The translations under genes were made by a program, and so were the position numbers. From contig CAVTGV010000004.1 in the NCBI GenBank assembly GCA_963734365.1, positions 806,001 through 870,000 of the forward strand: 64,000 bases of DNA, in the 5' to 3' direction. Position 1 is the first letter of the stretch; each line of letters starts with the position of its first letter. Of this stretch, positions 41,655 to 50,897 are shown one piece after another. The notes beneath the pieces are model-generated. The model saw only the letters and a program-made list of their open reading frames with translations. It had not been told where the DNA came from and searched no databases. This DNA comes from JACVRW01 sp963734365. GTDB taxonomy: Bacteria; Actinomycetota; Thermoleophilia; Solirubrobacterales; Thermoleophilaceae.

Positions 41655-43313
41655 CTAGACCTCCACCACCACCGGCAGGATCATCGGGCGGCGCCGCAGG
41701 CGCTCGTAGACGAACGCCGCCACGTCGTCGTGGAGGTGGTCCTGGAGGAGGTCGATCTCCCTGACCTCCTCCTCAGCCGACGTCGTGAGCGACTGCTCTA
41801 CGGCGCCGCGGAGCTCGTCGACGAAGCCGTCGTCGTCCTCCACGAAGGGCACGCCCCGGAAGATCACCTCGGGCGGGGCCACCGAGCGCCCGTCCTGCTC
41901 GGAGATGGTGGCCACCACGATGAAGATGCCGTCGGCGGACAGCATCCGGCGGTCGCGCAGCGCGACGTCCTCGATGTCGCCCACGTCCACCCCGTCCACG
42001 AAGATCATCCCGGCCTGCTCGGGCTCTCCGAAGCGCGCCCCGGACGAGGAGATCTCGAGCGGCAGGCCGTTCTCGCCCCGGAAGATCGCCTCGCGGGGCA
42101 CGCCCACCGCTTCGGCCAGCTCGCCGTGAAGCCGTAGCCGCCGGTGGTCGCCGTGAACGGGCATCACGTACTCCGGGCGGACGAGGTTGAGCATGAGCTT
42201 GAGCTCCTCGGCGTAGCCGTGACCCGACGCGTGGACGGGCACGTCCGCCGCGGTGATCACCGTGGCCCCGAGGCGATAGATGCGGTCGATCGTCTCGTTC
42301 ACCGCCCGCTCGTTGCCCGGAATCGCGGTGGCGGAGAAGATCACGGTGTCGCCGTCGTGGAGCTCCACCTGCGGATGGTCGCCGTGTGCCATCCGGCGCA
42401 GCGCGGACAGGGGCTCGCCCTGGCTGCCGGTGGAGATGATCACCAGCTTGTGGTCCGGGAAGTCCTCGATCTCGCGGGTCCCGACCAGCAGGCCGTCGGG
42501 TATCTCGATGTGGCCGAGCATGCTCCCGATGTTGGTGTTCTTGCGCATCGAGCGGCCCACGAGCGACACCTTGCGCCCGAGCTGCGCGGCGGCGTCCACC
42601 ACCTGCTGCACGCGGTGGATGTTGGACGCGAAGCACGTGACGATGATGCGCCCGCGGCAGCGCGAGAACACCTCCTCGAGCCGCGGTCCCACCGAGGACT
42701 CGGACGGTGACATGCCCGCGCGGTCGGCGTTCGTGGAGTCCCCGCAGAGCAGCAGCAGGCCCTCGCGGCCCAGCTCGGCCAGGCGCGAGACGTCCGCGGG
42801 AACGCCGTCCACCGGGGTCTGGTCGAACTTGTAGTCCCCGGTCATGAGCATGGTGCCGAGCTCGCAGCTGAGCGCCACGGCGAACGCGTCCGGGATCGAG
42901 TGGGCCATCTTGACCATCTCGACCGAGAACGGGCCCGCCTCGAAGCTCTGGGTGGCCAGCACATCCTCCACTTGGACGTCCTTGAGACGGTGCTCGTCGA
43001 GCTTGGAGCGCACCATGGCGGCCGTCAGCGGTCCGCCGTAGACGGTCGGGACGCGGTCGAGCTCGCGCAGGACGAACGGCAGCGCGCCCACGTGGTCCTC
43101 GTGCCCGTGCGTGAGCACGATGGCGTCGATGTCCTCCGCCCGATCGCGCAGATAGGCGAAGTCGGGGAGGACTAGATCGATTCCGAGCTGATCGGGCGCG
43201 GGGAACATCAACCCGGTGTCCACCACGACGATGCGGCCGTCGTACTCGACGACCATCATGTTCTTGCCTATTTCCCCCAGCCCGCCGAGGGGCAGGACAC
43301 GCAGGCTGCTCAA
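41655..43313 (-). CDS. rnj: ribonuclease J
   Basis: From the TTG at 43313 the product is 552 residues, the usual RNase J length. The metallo-beta-lactamase core has LTHGHEDHVGALP (HxHxDH), GDYKFDQTPVDG and the beta-CASP region with HVSGHG-like HASGHGYAEELK. PEYVMPVHGDHRRLR is also typical. RNase J acts as a 5'-3' exonuclease and endonuclease in mRNA decay and rRNA maturation. The TTG start overlaps the dapA stop (TTGA), so a rare start codon is chosen for position and because homology begins right there (LRVLPLGGLGEIGKN). Confidence 0.93.
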   Translation of the reverse strand: MSSLRVLPLGGLGEIGKNMMVVEYDGRIVVVDTGLMFPAPDQLGIDLVLPDFAYLRDRAEDIDAIVLTHGHEDHVGALPFVLRELDRVPTVYGGPLTAAMVRSKLDEHRLKDVQVEDVLATQSFEAGPFSVEMVKMAHSIPDAFAVALSCELGTMLMTGDYKFDQTPVDGVPADVSRLAELGREGLLLLCGDSTNADRAGMSPSESSVGPRLEEVFSRCRGRIIVTCFASNIHRVQQVVDAAAQLGRKVSLVGRSMRKNTNIGSMLGHIEIPDGLLVGTREIEDFPDHKLVIISTGSQGEPLSALRRMAHGDHPQVELHDGDTVIFSATAIPGNERAVNETIDRIYRLGATVITAADVPVHASGHGYAEELKLMLNLVRPEYVMPVHGDHRRLRLHGELAEAVGVPREAIFRGENGLPLEISSSGARFGEPEQAGMIFVDGVDVGDIEDVALRDRRMLSADGIFIVVATISEQDGRSVAPPEVIFRGVPFVEDDDGFVDELRGAVEQSLTTSAEEEVREIDLLQDHLHDDVAAFVYERLRRRPMILPVVVEV

Positions 43314-44161
43314 ACTGCCGCCAGCAGGTTGTGGCGTTCGAGCGCCTGGCGGATCACCGCCAGCTCCCGTTCGTCGGCCTCCACGAGCGGGAGCCGCAGG
43401 CCGCCGACATCGTGGCCGGCCAATCCGAGGGCGGTCTTGATCGGGATCGGATTGGTGGTGACGGTCATCGCCTCGAAGAAATCCTTGAGTGAGGCGTCGA
43501 TCTCGTGACGGGAGTCGGGCTCGTCGATCATGCGCCTCATCTCGGGGCCCACCAGGTGCGAGGCCACCAGGATGCCGCCGGTTCCGCCCATGTCGAGGAC
43601 CTTGGCGAGCACGTCGTCGTTGCCCGCGAGTAGGTCCAGACCGTCGATCGGGGCGAGGTCCTCGTAGCGCGCCTGCTTGACCGCCACGATGCCGTCGATC
43701 TGCGCGAGTTCGGCGAGCAGGTCGTTGGGGATGTCCGTGACCGTCCGGCCGGGGATGTTGTAGACGATGAGCGGGAGGTGGGTGGCGCCGGCCGCGGCCC
43801 CGAAATGGGCGAGGATGCCGCGGCGGTTGGGTTTGACGTAGTAGGGCGTGACCACCAGTACGGCGTCGACGCCGATCTCGGACGCCCGGGCGGTCAGCTC
43901 GACCGTGTGGCGGGTGTCGTAGGTACCGGTGCCGGCCACGATCGTGGCCTCCTCCGGGCACTCTGCCACCGCCAGCTCCCACAGCCGCGCCTTCTCGTCG
44001 TCGGTGAGGGTCGCGCCCTCGCCGGTACTGCCGGCCAGCACCAGTCCGTCCGAGCCGTTCTCGAGCAGGTGGCCCATGAGGCGGACGGCGGCGGCCTCGT
44101 CGAGCTCGCCGTCCGCGTCGAACGGCGTGACCATCGCGGTGAGGATGCCTTCTATCGCCAT
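43310..44161 (-). CDS. dapA: 4-hydroxy-tetrahydrodipicolinate synthase
   Basis: From the ATG at 44161 the product is 283 residues. It is a class I aldolase barrel with the Schiff-base Lys162 in VAVKQARYED, the catalytic Tyr134 in VYNIPGRT and the GSTGEGATL loop (family T-T-G-E, here S-T-G-E). It condenses aspartate semialdehyde with pyruvate at the entry to the lysine and diaminopimelate pathway. dapB lies 2 kb away on the same strand, and dapL-like and dapF are at 15.5-17.5 kb. It is translationally coupled to rnj. Confidence 0.94.
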   Translation of the reverse strand: MAIEGILTAMVTPFDADGELDEAAAVRLMGHLLENGSDGLVLAGSTGEGATLTDDEKARLWELAVAECPEEATIVAGTGTYDTRHTVELTARASEIGVDAVLVVTPYYVKPNRRGILAHFGAAAGATHLPLIVYNIPGRTVTDIPNDLLAELAQIDGIVAVKQARYEDLAPIDGLDLLAGNDDVLAKVLDMGGTGGILVASHLVGPEMRRMIDEPDSRHEIDASLKDFFEAMTVTTNPIPIKTALGLAGHDVGGLRLPLVEADERELAVIRQALERHNLLAAV

Positions 44162-44183
44162 GTCCGGGCGGCCGAGCGCGCCG

Positions 44184-44435
44184 TCACTGCTGGAGCGGTT
44201 TGAACGGGTCGGGGGTGGCGTTGGCGTCCCCATCCGGGGCCGGCTCGGCCGCGGGCGGTGGAGTGACGCTCGCCGGCGGCGCGTCCTCCCGCACCGGGCG
44301 CCCGTGCTCGTCGTAGCGCACACCCTCACCCTCGGGCGGGGTCTGCTGCGACGGCTGGTTGATGCTCTCCTGTGCTTCGTCGAGCTTCTGCTGTGCCTGC
44401 TCAGCGAGCTTCTTCGCCTTGTCCATGAAGCCCAT
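44184..44435 (-). CDS. small charged protein (antitoxin Rv0909-like N-terminus)
   Basis: The 83-residue protein begins MGFMDKAKKLAEQAQQKLDE, an amphipathic helix like the start of small Rv0909/MT0933-type proteins annotated as antitoxins. It continues with a Pro/Glu/Ala-rich, probably disordered tail that contains VRYDEHGRPV. No toxin gene is adjacent, so an antitoxin role is not supported here. It lies 22 bp before dapA on the same strand. A GAGGAG site precedes the ATG. Confidence 0.6.
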   Translation of the reverse strand: MGFMDKAKKLAEQAQQKLDEAQESINQPSQQTPPEGEGVRYDEHGRPVREDAPPASVTPPPAAEPAPDGDANATPDPFKPLQQ

Positions 44436-44527
44436 TCGCTTCTCCTCGATTCGCGTCGCCGCACGATAGCGCGCGTGCAGGACTACCGGAACACCTACTG
44501 CAAATGACAGAATCGAGGGTCTGCGTC

Positions 44528-44953
44528 ATGTCCGAGGAGCGCGATTACAGCCAGCGCAGCGCCATCCAGAAGCTTGGTGTGAAGCCCGAGCAGCGGATCG
44601 AGGTCATCGGTGACGTTGGCCCCGGGCTACGCCAGGACGTCAAGGATGCGCTGGGCCGCGGACTCGTCCGGTCGGGCGAGCTCGACGCTGCGATCGTGCT
44701 CGTGGAGTCCGAGGAGGAGGCGCAGGCGGCCCTGGTTCGCTACCGCGCGCGCCTGCGCGACACCGGCTACCTGTGGATCATCACCCGCAAGCGGGGTCAC
44801 GACCACTACATCAATCAGATGACGCTCGTTCCGCACGCCAAGCGCGTGGGCCTGATCGACAACAAGACCTGCTCGATCGACGACGAGCGCTCGGGGATCC
44901 GCTTCGTGGTGCCACGCGCCCTGCGCGGCGGCGGCCGTCAGACAGCGGCCTGA
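44528..44953 (+). CDS. DUF3052 family protein
   Basis: From the ATG at 44528 the product is 141 residues. It begins SEERDYSQRSAIQKLGVKP, the typical opening of DUF3052 proteins, and has a core with LGRGLVRSG, DAAIVLVES and GYLWIITRKRG. It ends in VDDERSGIRFV-like sequence before a basic tail. These small proteins occur mainly in actinobacteria, and their biochemical role is not established. An upstream ATG at 44504 is possible but adds no conserved sequence. The 3' end overlaps the convergent VKOR gene by 16 bp. Confidence 0.8.
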   Translation: MSEERDYSQRSAIQKLGVKPEQRIEVIGDVGPGLRQDVKDALGRGLVRSGELDAAIVLVESEEEAQAALVRYRARLRDTGYLWIITRKRGHDHYINQMTLVPHAKRVGLIDNKTCSIDDERSGIRFVVPRALRGGGRQTAA

Positions 44954-45375
44954 CGGGCGGCGTCCTCGCCCGGCCGCAATACCCTCAGCGCCGTGACCAG
45001 TGCCAGAGCGGTCATCAGCACCGCGCTGGCCACGCACCACTGGCAGATGGCGTCGATCTCGAACAGCTCGAGCCAGGTCAGGTAGAGACTGAAGCCGAAG
45101 CCGGCGAGCGCGAGCACGGCGCCGCCCACCCGGCCGGCCTCACCCGGCACCGCGAGCGAGGCCAGGATCAGGGCGTAGCCCGCCAGCCCCAGCACGGCCA
45201 CCGGAATTCCGGCCAGCTCGGCGTAGTCCGAGTTCTGCACCCGCTCGCAGCCGCCCCCGCCGCCGGCGCAGATCGGCTCGAGCTCGGCGTAATGGACGTA
45301 GGTGAGGTAGCCGGCCACGCCCAGGCCGAGGAGCGCCAGCAGGACGGCGGCCCGTCGCAGCGCTCGGTCGCTCAT
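44938..45375 (-). CDS. vitamin K epoxide reductase (VKOR) family protein
   Basis: The 145-residue protein has four hydrophobic segments. The loop Cys pair (CAGGGGGCERV, near residues 36 and 43) and the active-site CQWC (near 111-114) define bacterial VKOR. It re-oxidises a DsbA-type partner and passes electrons to a quinone. The ATG overlaps the upstream dsbA-like gene by 4 bp, which fits a dedicated DsbA-VKOR pair for disulfide formation outside the membrane. Confidence 0.92.
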   Translation of the reverse strand: MSDRALRRAAVLLALLGLGVAGYLTYVHYAELEPICAGGGGGCERVQNSDYAELAGIPVAVLGLAGYALILASLAVPGEAGRVGGAVLALAGFGFSLYLTWLELFEIDAICQWCVASAVLMTALALVTALRVLRPGEDAARQAAV

Positions 45376-46091
45376 CCCCCTCCGAGGGCCGTGTCGAGCG
45401 CGCTCGTGAAGCCGTCCGCATCGAGCGAGCTCACCTCGAGCGGCTCGGGCATCGCCCCGCGGCGGACGATGAAGAAGCTCGGCGTACCGGTCACCCCGAG
45501 TGCCTTGGCCTGACGGTCCGCCTGCCGCAGAAGGCGCGTCGCGGCCGGGCTGTCGAGATCCTTCGATCCCTGCGCGACGTCGAGTCCCGGGGTGTCACGC
45601 GCCAGGCCGCGCAGGAACTGGTCGGTCGCGTAGCCGGAGTTCTCGGGTCCCTGATTGCGGTAGAAGACCTCGCTGAACTGCCAGAGCCGGTCCTGCAGGG
45701 TCGCCGCGGCAGCCACGTCCGCGCCGCGCTTGGAGTCCGGGCCCAGGAACGCCAGCAGCCGCAGCTGCAGCTTGAGCTTTCCCGTGCGCACGTACTGGTC
45801 GACCACCGTGGGCAGAGCCTGGGTGGCGTACTCGGCGCAGAAGGGGCACTGGAGATCGGCGAACTCGAGCAGCGTGGCCGGGGCATCCGGGTTGCCGAGG
45901 GTCACGCCCCGCTGTGGGATGCCGGCCAGTCCCTCCTGGGTCTTGGCGGCGGTGGTGTCGGTACCGGTCGTGCTCGGGTCGTCATCGCCGCCCTGGCTGA
46001 TCACGATGGCCACCACGACCACCACCAGCGCAAGGGCCACCGCGCCACCGAGGATGGCCAGTCGTCGTGTGCGGTCGGAGCCGGAGCCCAC
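45372..46091 (-). CDS. membrane-anchored DsbA-family thiol oxidoreductase
   Basis: The 239-residue protein has an N-terminal membrane anchor (about residues 10-33), an Asp/Thr-rich linker and a thioredoxin fold (about 60-236). The active site is CPFC in FADLQCPFCAEY (near 81). A helical insertion and the cis-Pro segment GVTGTPSFFI follow. It oxidises or isomerises thiols of exported proteins and is recharged by the VKOR protein encoded next to it (4 bp overlap). It is 11 bp after dapB. Confidence 0.92.
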   Translation of the reverse strand: MGSGSDRTRRLAILGGAVALALVVVVVAIVISQGGDDDPSTTGTDTTAAKTQEGLAGIPQRGVTLGNPDAPATLLEFADLQCPFCAEYATQALPTVVDQYVRTGKLKLQLRLLAFLGPDSKRGADVAAAATLQDRLWQFSEVFYRNQGPENSGYATDQFLRGLARDTPGLDVAQGSKDLDSPAATRLLRQADRQAKALGVTGTPSFFIVRRGAMPEPLEVSSLDADGFTSALDTALGGG

Positions 46092-46102
46092 CCTGCGGAA
46101 AG

Positions 46103-46759
46103 CTAGAGGAGATGCTCCAGGCCGACGACCGGCGAGCGCTCGAGCGAGCCCACCCGCCGGACGGCCAGCAGCACGCCGGGCATGAAGGACTCGCGGGCCA
46201 CCGAGTCGTGGCGGATGGAGAGCGTCTGCCCGAGGCCGCCGAACAGCACCTCTTGGTGGGCCACGAGGCCGGGGAGGCGCACCGAGTGGATCGGCTCGTG
46301 CACGTCGCCCCCCGCTTCGCGGATCAGCTTGGCGGTGCGGGCGGCGGTGCCGGACGGCGCGTCGACCTTGCCGTCGTGGTGCAGCTCGATGATCTCGCAG
46401 TCGGGCATGTGGCGGGCCACCTGCTGGGAGAGCTGCATCATCAGCACCGCGCCGATGGCGAAGTTGGGGGCCACGAACAGGTTGCCCTCCCCCACGCCCT
46501 CGAGCTCCGAGAAGTCAGCGCCGGTGGTGCCCATCACGCAGTGCACGCCGGCCTCGACACAGGTCCGCGCGTTGGTGAGCGCGCTGTCCGGGGTGGAGAA
46601 GTCGACGACCACGTCGGCGTCGCCGAGCACATCGGGGATACCCAGCTCCAACAACGGGTCGGCTCGGCCCACCAGCGCCATGTCCTCGGCGCCCTCCACC
46701 GCCTGGCACACGGTCTGCCCCATGCGCCCCGCGGCGCCGGAGACCGCGACGTTGATCAC
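46103..46759 (-). CDS. dapB: 4-hydroxy-tetrahydrodipicolinate reductase
   Basis: From the GTG at 46759 the product is 218 residues, shorter than many DapB proteins (240-270), because the loop after motif I is short. The NAD(P) motif is VAVSGAAGRMGQ. VDFSTPDS follows, and the catalytic ELHHDGKVDAPSGTA carries the conserved His pair and Lys. It reduces the product of DapA to tetrahydrodipicolinate. The GTG overlaps the M16 peptidase stop by 4 bp. Confidence 0.94.
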   Translation of the reverse strand: MINVAVSGAAGRMGQTVCQAVEGAEDMALVGRADPLLELGIPDVLGDADVVVDFSTPDSALTNARTCVEAGVHCVMGTTGADFSELEGVGEGNLFVAPNFAIGAVLMMQLSQQVARHMPDCEIIELHHDGKVDAPSGTAARTAKLIREAGGDVHEPIHSVRLPGLVAHQEVLFGGLGQTLSIRHDSVARESFMPGVLLAVRRVGSLERSPVVGLEHLL

Positions 46760-48036
46760 GCCGCGGCGGCGAGAGCAGGGCTCACGGCCTCGATGGCCGC
46801 GCGGAAGGCGGTCTCGTCGCCTCCGACGCCTGCGGCCGAGAGCCGCTCCGGCTGCCACAGCTCGCGAGCCAGCGTGTTCACGTCGTCGAGCGTCACCGCG
46901 TCGAACGCGGCCAGCAGCTCGTCGACGGTGAGCACCGGCACGCCCATGAGCACGGAGCTGCCGAGCCGGTTCATCCGGGAAAGGGTCGATTCCATCGAGA
47001 GGACGGTGCGGCCCTTGACGTTCTCGCGGGCCCGCTCGAGCTCGTCCTCTGACACGCCTTCCTCCTGCACGCGGCGGAGCTCGCTGCCGATCACGTCCAT
47101 GGCCTCGCCCACGTTGTCGGGACGGGTGCCCACGTAGACGGCCACCTGGCCGGTGTCGGCGTAGTGGCTGGCGTAGGAGAAGACGGCGTAGGCGAGACCG
47201 CGCTTCTCGCGCACCTCCTGGAACAACCGTGACGACGTGGAGCCGCCGAAGATCGTGTCGAGAACACGCAGTGCGAAGCGGCGGTCGTCACCGCGTGGGA
47301 TCCCGGGGCCGCCGACGCAGAGGTGGTACTGCTCGGTCTCCTTCTGATGGAAGCGCAGCGAGGGCCCGATGCCGTTGGGCGAAGCCGCAACGGCCGGCAC
47401 CTCACCGGTGCCCGGGAACGCGCCCTCCACGAGAGCCACGATCCGTTCGTGCTCGAGGTTGCCCGCCGCGGCCACCACGATGTTGCCGGGCACATAGCGC
47501 CCGTCGTGCCAGGCCGCGATCTGCGGTACCGGCACCGAGGACACCACGTCGGCGCGGCCGATGATCGGCCGGCCAAGCGGATGGTCGCCGAACACGGCTC
47601 CGGCCAGGACGTCGTGCACCTTGTCCTGGGGCTCGTCCTCGTACATGGCGATCTCCTCGATCACCACCTGGCGCTCGGAATCGATGTCGGGATAGACCGG
47701 CCGCAGGACCATGTCCTGCAGCACGTCGAAGGCGCGCTCGAGGTGCCCGTCCAGGAAGCGCGAGTAGACCGAGGTCGTCTCCTTGCCGGTGCCGGCGTTG
47801 ACCTCCGCCCCCATCGCGTCGAAGGCCTCGTCGATCTCGAGCGATGTGAAGCGATCGGTGCCCTTGAACAGCAGATGCTCCAGGAAGTGCGAGATCCCGG
47901 CCTGTTCGGGCGCCTCGTCGCGGGAGCCCGTCCGGACCATGAACCCGAGGGCGATCGAGCGGACCGAGGGCATTGCCTCGGTAACCACCCGGACCCCCGA
48001 GTCCAGGGTCGTCAGGCGTGCCTGCTCGGTGCTCAC
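46756..48036 (-). CDS. M16 family zinc metallopeptidase
   Basis: The 426-residue protein has the inverted zinc motif HFLEH (HxxEH, in ISHFLEHLLFKGT near residue 47) with the distal Glu in the helix around VIEEIAMYEDEP. The second M16 domain (about 175-410) has no zinc motif, as expected for this family. It is the processing-peptidase-like protein usually found next to pnp. It starts in a 4 bp overlap with the pnp stop. The physiological substrate is unknown. Confidence 0.92.
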   Translation of the reverse strand: MSTEQARLTTLDSGVRVVTEAMPSVRSIALGFMVRTGSRDEAPEQAGISHFLEHLLFKGTDRFTSLEIDEAFDAMGAEVNAGTGKETTSVYSRFLDGHLERAFDVLQDMVLRPVYPDIDSERQVVIEEIAMYEDEPQDKVHDVLAGAVFGDHPLGRPIIGRADVVSSVPVPQIAAWHDGRYVPGNIVVAAAGNLEHERIVALVEGAFPGTGEVPAVAASPNGIGPSLRFHQKETEQYHLCVGGPGIPRGDDRRFALRVLDTIFGGSTSSRLFQEVREKRGLAYAVFSYASHYADTGQVAVYVGTRPDNVGEAMDVIGSELRRVQEEGVSEDELERARENVKGRTVLSMESTLSRMNRLGSSVLMGVPVLTVDELLAAFDAVTLDDVNTLARELWQPERLSAAGVGGDETAFRAAIEAVSPALAAAA

Positions 48037-50312
48037 TCGGAGCGGCCCCGATCCCGGTCGCGGTCGCGGTAGCCCGAGCGCTCGCGGTCGCGCCGGCCGC
48101 CGTTGTCGCGGTCGCGCCGGCCGCGGCCGCGGTCTCCGCCGCGGTCGCCACGGCCGCCCTTGTCGCCGGTGCCCATCGAGGCGAGCTCCTCGGCGGACTT
48201 GCCGGAGATCTCGGGGTCCTCGGCCAGACGCAGGCCGATGCGGCCGCGCTCGCGGTCCACCTCGACCACCTTGACCTCGAGCTCGTCGCCGCGGTTGACC
48301 ACGTCCTCCACCGTGTTCACCCGCTCACCGGGCTTGAGGTTGGAGATGTGCAGCAGGCCGTCGGTGCCCTTGGCCAGCTCGATGAAGGCGCCGAACGTGG
48401 TCGTCTTCACGACCTTGCCGGTGAACTCGTCCCCGACCTCGACCTCCTTGGTCATCGAGCGGATCCGGTCGGTCAGGGCGTCGCCCTGGTCGCCGCTCTG
48501 GGCGTAGATGCGCACCGTGCCGTCGTCGTCGATGTCGATCTGGGCGTCGAACTCCTCGGACAGCGCCCGGATCGTCTCGCCGCCCTTGCCGATCACCGCG
48601 CCGATCTTCTCGGTGTCGATCTGGATCTGCGAGATGCGCGGGGCGTACTGGGACAGCTCGGCCCGCGGCTCGGCGATCGCGTCGTGCATCTTGCCGAGGA
48701 TCGTCATGCGGGCGTCCTTGGCCTGCGTGAGCGCGTCGCGCAGGATGTCGAACGTCACACCGGTGATCTTGATGTCCATCTGGAGAGCGGTGATGCCCTC
48801 GGAGGTGCCGGCGACCTTGAAGTCCATGTCGCCGAGGTGGTCCTCCACGCCCGCGATGTCGGTGAGGACGATGTAGTCGTCGCCCTCCTTGATGAGGCCC
48901 ATGGCCACACCGGCCACCGGCGCCTTGATCGGCACGCCGGCGTCCATCAGCGACAGCGTCGATCCGCAGACCGAGGCCATCGAGCTCGAGCCGTTCGACT
49001 CGAGGATGTCCGATACCACGCGGATCGTGTACGGGAAGTCCTCCACCTTCGGCACCACCGGCAGGAGCGCCCGCTCGGCGAGCGCGCCGTGGCCGATGTC
49101 GCGGCGCTTGGGGCCGCGCATGAAGCCGGCCTCACCCACCGAGAACGGCGGGAAGTTGTAGTGGTGGAAGTAGTGCTTGGTCTCCTGCAGGCCCAGCGTG
49201 TCGAGACGCATCTCGTCACGCGTGGTGCCGAGCGCGGCTACCGAATAGGCCTGCGTCTGTCCGCGGGTGAAGATCGCCGACCCGTGCACGCGGGGCGCTG
49301 CGGGAACCTCGATCCAGATCTCGCGGATCTCCTCGGCGGCACGCCCGTCGGGACGCTTCTTGTCCACCGCGATGCGGCGGCGGATGGTGTCCTTCTCGAG
49401 CTTGTCGAACGCGGCCTGAACCTGCGAGCGGCGCTCGTGGTAGGTCTCGGGCTCGTCGGGGTTGCCGGAGAGCGCCTCGAGCGCCTCCTCCTCCACCCTC
49501 TTCGTGGCGTCCTGGCGCTCGAGCTTGTCCACCACCTGGGTGGCGGTCTCGAGGGCGGCTCCGAAGCGCGACTGCACCTCGCTGAGCACGGCCTCGTCCA
49601 CCTGCAGCGGCGTGAACTCGCCCTTGTCCTTGCCGGCCTGCTTACGCAGCTCGTGCTGCGCCTCGCAGAGGCGCTTGATCTCGGCGTGCGCGATGTCGAG
49701 AGCGTCGAGGATCTCAGCCTCGGTGATCTCGCTGGCGCCGGCCTCGACCATCAGGATGGCCTCCTCGGTGCCCGCCACCACCAGGTCGAGCGGGGACTCG
49801 AGCAGCCACTCCTCCTCGGGGTTGACGAGGAAGTTGCCCTCGCCGTCCTGGCCGATGCGCACGGCGCCGACCGGCATCGGGAAGGGGATGTCCGAGACCA
49901 TCAGGGCGGCGCTGGCGCCGTTCATGGCCAGGATGTCGTAGGGGTGCTCGTGGTCGATCGACATCGGGATCGACACCAGCTGCGTCTCGCGCCGCCAGCC
50001 CTTGGGGAAGAGCGGGCGCAGAGGCCGGTCGATCATGCGGGCGGTGAGCGTGGCCTTCTCGCCGGCCCGACCCTCCCGCTTGAAGAAGCTGCCGGGGATC
50101 TTGCCCGCGGCGTACATGCGCTCCTCCACATCGACGGTAAGGGGCAGGAAGTCGACGTCACGCGTGTTGCCGGCGGTTGCCGTGCAGAGGACCTTGGTGT
50201 CCCCGGCGGTCACGACGACGGAGCCGCTCGCCTGCTTGGCGAGCTTGCCGGTCTCGAACTCGATCGAGCTCCCGCCCATCTCGAGCGAGACCCGGCTCAC
50301 GTCAAAACTCAT
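48033..50312 (-). CDS. pnp: polynucleotide phosphorylase
   Basis: The 759-residue protein has two RNase PH-like domains (about residues 10-225 and 315-545), joined by a helical domain. A KH domain follows (GAVIGKGGETIRAL, about 570) and an S1 domain (about 625-695). The extra Arg/Asp/Gly-rich tail of about 50 residues may bind RNA. It degrades RNA from the 3' end by phosphorolysis. The leader has a small hairpin (50326-50344) and an AAGGAAA site. A DsbA-like and a peroxiredoxin gene lie between it and rpsO, which is unusual. Confidence 0.96.
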   Translation of the reverse strand: MSFDVSRVSLEMGGSSIEFETGKLAKQASGSVVVTAGDTKVLCTATAGNTRDVDFLPLTVDVEERMYAAGKIPGSFFKREGRAGEKATLTARMIDRPLRPLFPKGWRRETQLVSIPMSIDHEHPYDILAMNGASAALMVSDIPFPMPVGAVRIGQDGEGNFLVNPEEEWLLESPLDLVVAGTEEAILMVEAGASEITEAEILDALDIAHAEIKRLCEAQHELRKQAGKDKGEFTPLQVDEAVLSEVQSRFGAALETATQVVDKLERQDATKRVEEEALEALSGNPDEPETYHERRSQVQAAFDKLEKDTIRRRIAVDKKRPDGRAAEEIREIWIEVPAAPRVHGSAIFTRGQTQAYSVAALGTTRDEMRLDTLGLQETKHYFHHYNFPPFSVGEAGFMRGPKRRDIGHGALAERALLPVVPKVEDFPYTIRVVSDILESNGSSSMASVCGSTLSLMDAGVPIKAPVAGVAMGLIKEGDDYIVLTDIAGVEDHLGDMDFKVAGTSEGITALQMDIKITGVTFDILRDALTQAKDARMTILGKMHDAIAEPRAELSQYAPRISQIQIDTEKIGAVIGKGGETIRALSEEFDAQIDIDDDGTVRIYAQSGDQGDALTDRIRSMTKEVEVGDEFTGKVVKTTTFGAFIELAKGTDGLLHISNLKPGERVNTVEDVVNRGDELEVKVVEVDRERGRIGLRLAEDPEISGKSAEELASMGTGDKGGRGDRGGDRGRGRRDRDNGGRRDRERSGYRDRDRDRGRSE

Positions 50313-50325
50313 GTATTTCCTTTCG

Positions 50326-50344
50326 GCCGCCTCCGGTTGGCGGC
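50326..50344 (-). promoter_or_regulatory. pnp leader hairpin
   Basis: A 6 bp perfect stem (GCCGCC paired with GGCGGC, 7 nt loop) lies 14-32 bp before the pnp ATG. In enteric bacteria pnp mRNA is autoregulated through a leader stem. Whether this short stem has that role is unknown. Confidence 0.35.
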
Positions 50345-50381
50345 ATGGCTTTCGTGTGTTCCCTTTAGAACGCGAAGAAGG

Positions 50382-50897
50382 CTAGCAGCGGCCCAGCCGC
50401 GAAATCAGCTCCGGACCGGGGACGCCGGGGTACGGGTTGCCCGCCACGAACTGCGTCGGAGTGGTCATCACGCCGGCCGCGATCCCGCTGCGAAAGTCGC
50501 GCTCCACCCGCTCTGCCCGGGTGTCCGAGCGGCGGTCGGCGTCGAAGCGGGCCACGTCGAGGCCCAGCCGCTCGGCGCGTTCCCAGAGGTGGGGGTCGTC
50601 CAGGTGCCCCTGGTCCTCGAGCAGGGAGTCGTGCATCTCCCAGAAGCGGCCCTGCCGGCCCGCCGCCTCGGCGGCGTAGGCCAGCGCGCGGGCCCGCGGG
50701 TGCTTGGACGTGACCGGGAAGTGGCGGAAGACCCGCGTGACCGGCAGCTCCTTGAGGACCAGGTGCGCGGCCGCGCAGTACGGGCACTCGAGGTCGGCGT
50801 ACTCGATCACCACCGGTCCCGAGCCACGAACGTGGTCGTCCGGGCCGGGATCAGGCGGCGGAGCGCTGCTCCAGGGCGTCGAAGATGAGGTTGGCAC
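50382..50897 (-). CDS. DsbA-like thioredoxin-fold protein
   Basis: The core of about 145 residues has the active site CPYC in IEYADLECPYCAAAH, a DsbA-type helical insertion (RQGRFWEMHDSLLEDQGHLDDPHLW) and a late cis-Pro segment GVMTTPTQFVAGNPYPG. No signal peptide or anchor is visible, so it may be cytoplasmic. The start is unclear: no ATG lies near the domain. The GTG at 50897 would overlap the peroxiredoxin gene by 47 bp, and GTG codons immediately before IEYAD would give a shorter form. It is probably co-transcribed with the peroxiredoxin gene. Confidence 0.72.
   Translation of the reverse strand: MPTSSSTPWSSAPPPDPGPDDHVRGSGPVVIEYADLECPYCAAAHLVLKELPVTRVFRHFPVTSKHPRARALAYAAEAAGRQGRFWEMHDSLLEDQGHLDDPHLWERAERLGLDVARFDADRRSDTRAERVERDFRSGIAAGVMTTPTQFVAGNPYPGVPGPELISRLGRC

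Noticed and set aside
44184..44435. Antitoxin of a toxin-antitoxin pair
   Set aside because: Only the amphipathic N-terminus resembles Rv0909-type proteins and no toxin-like gene is adjacent.
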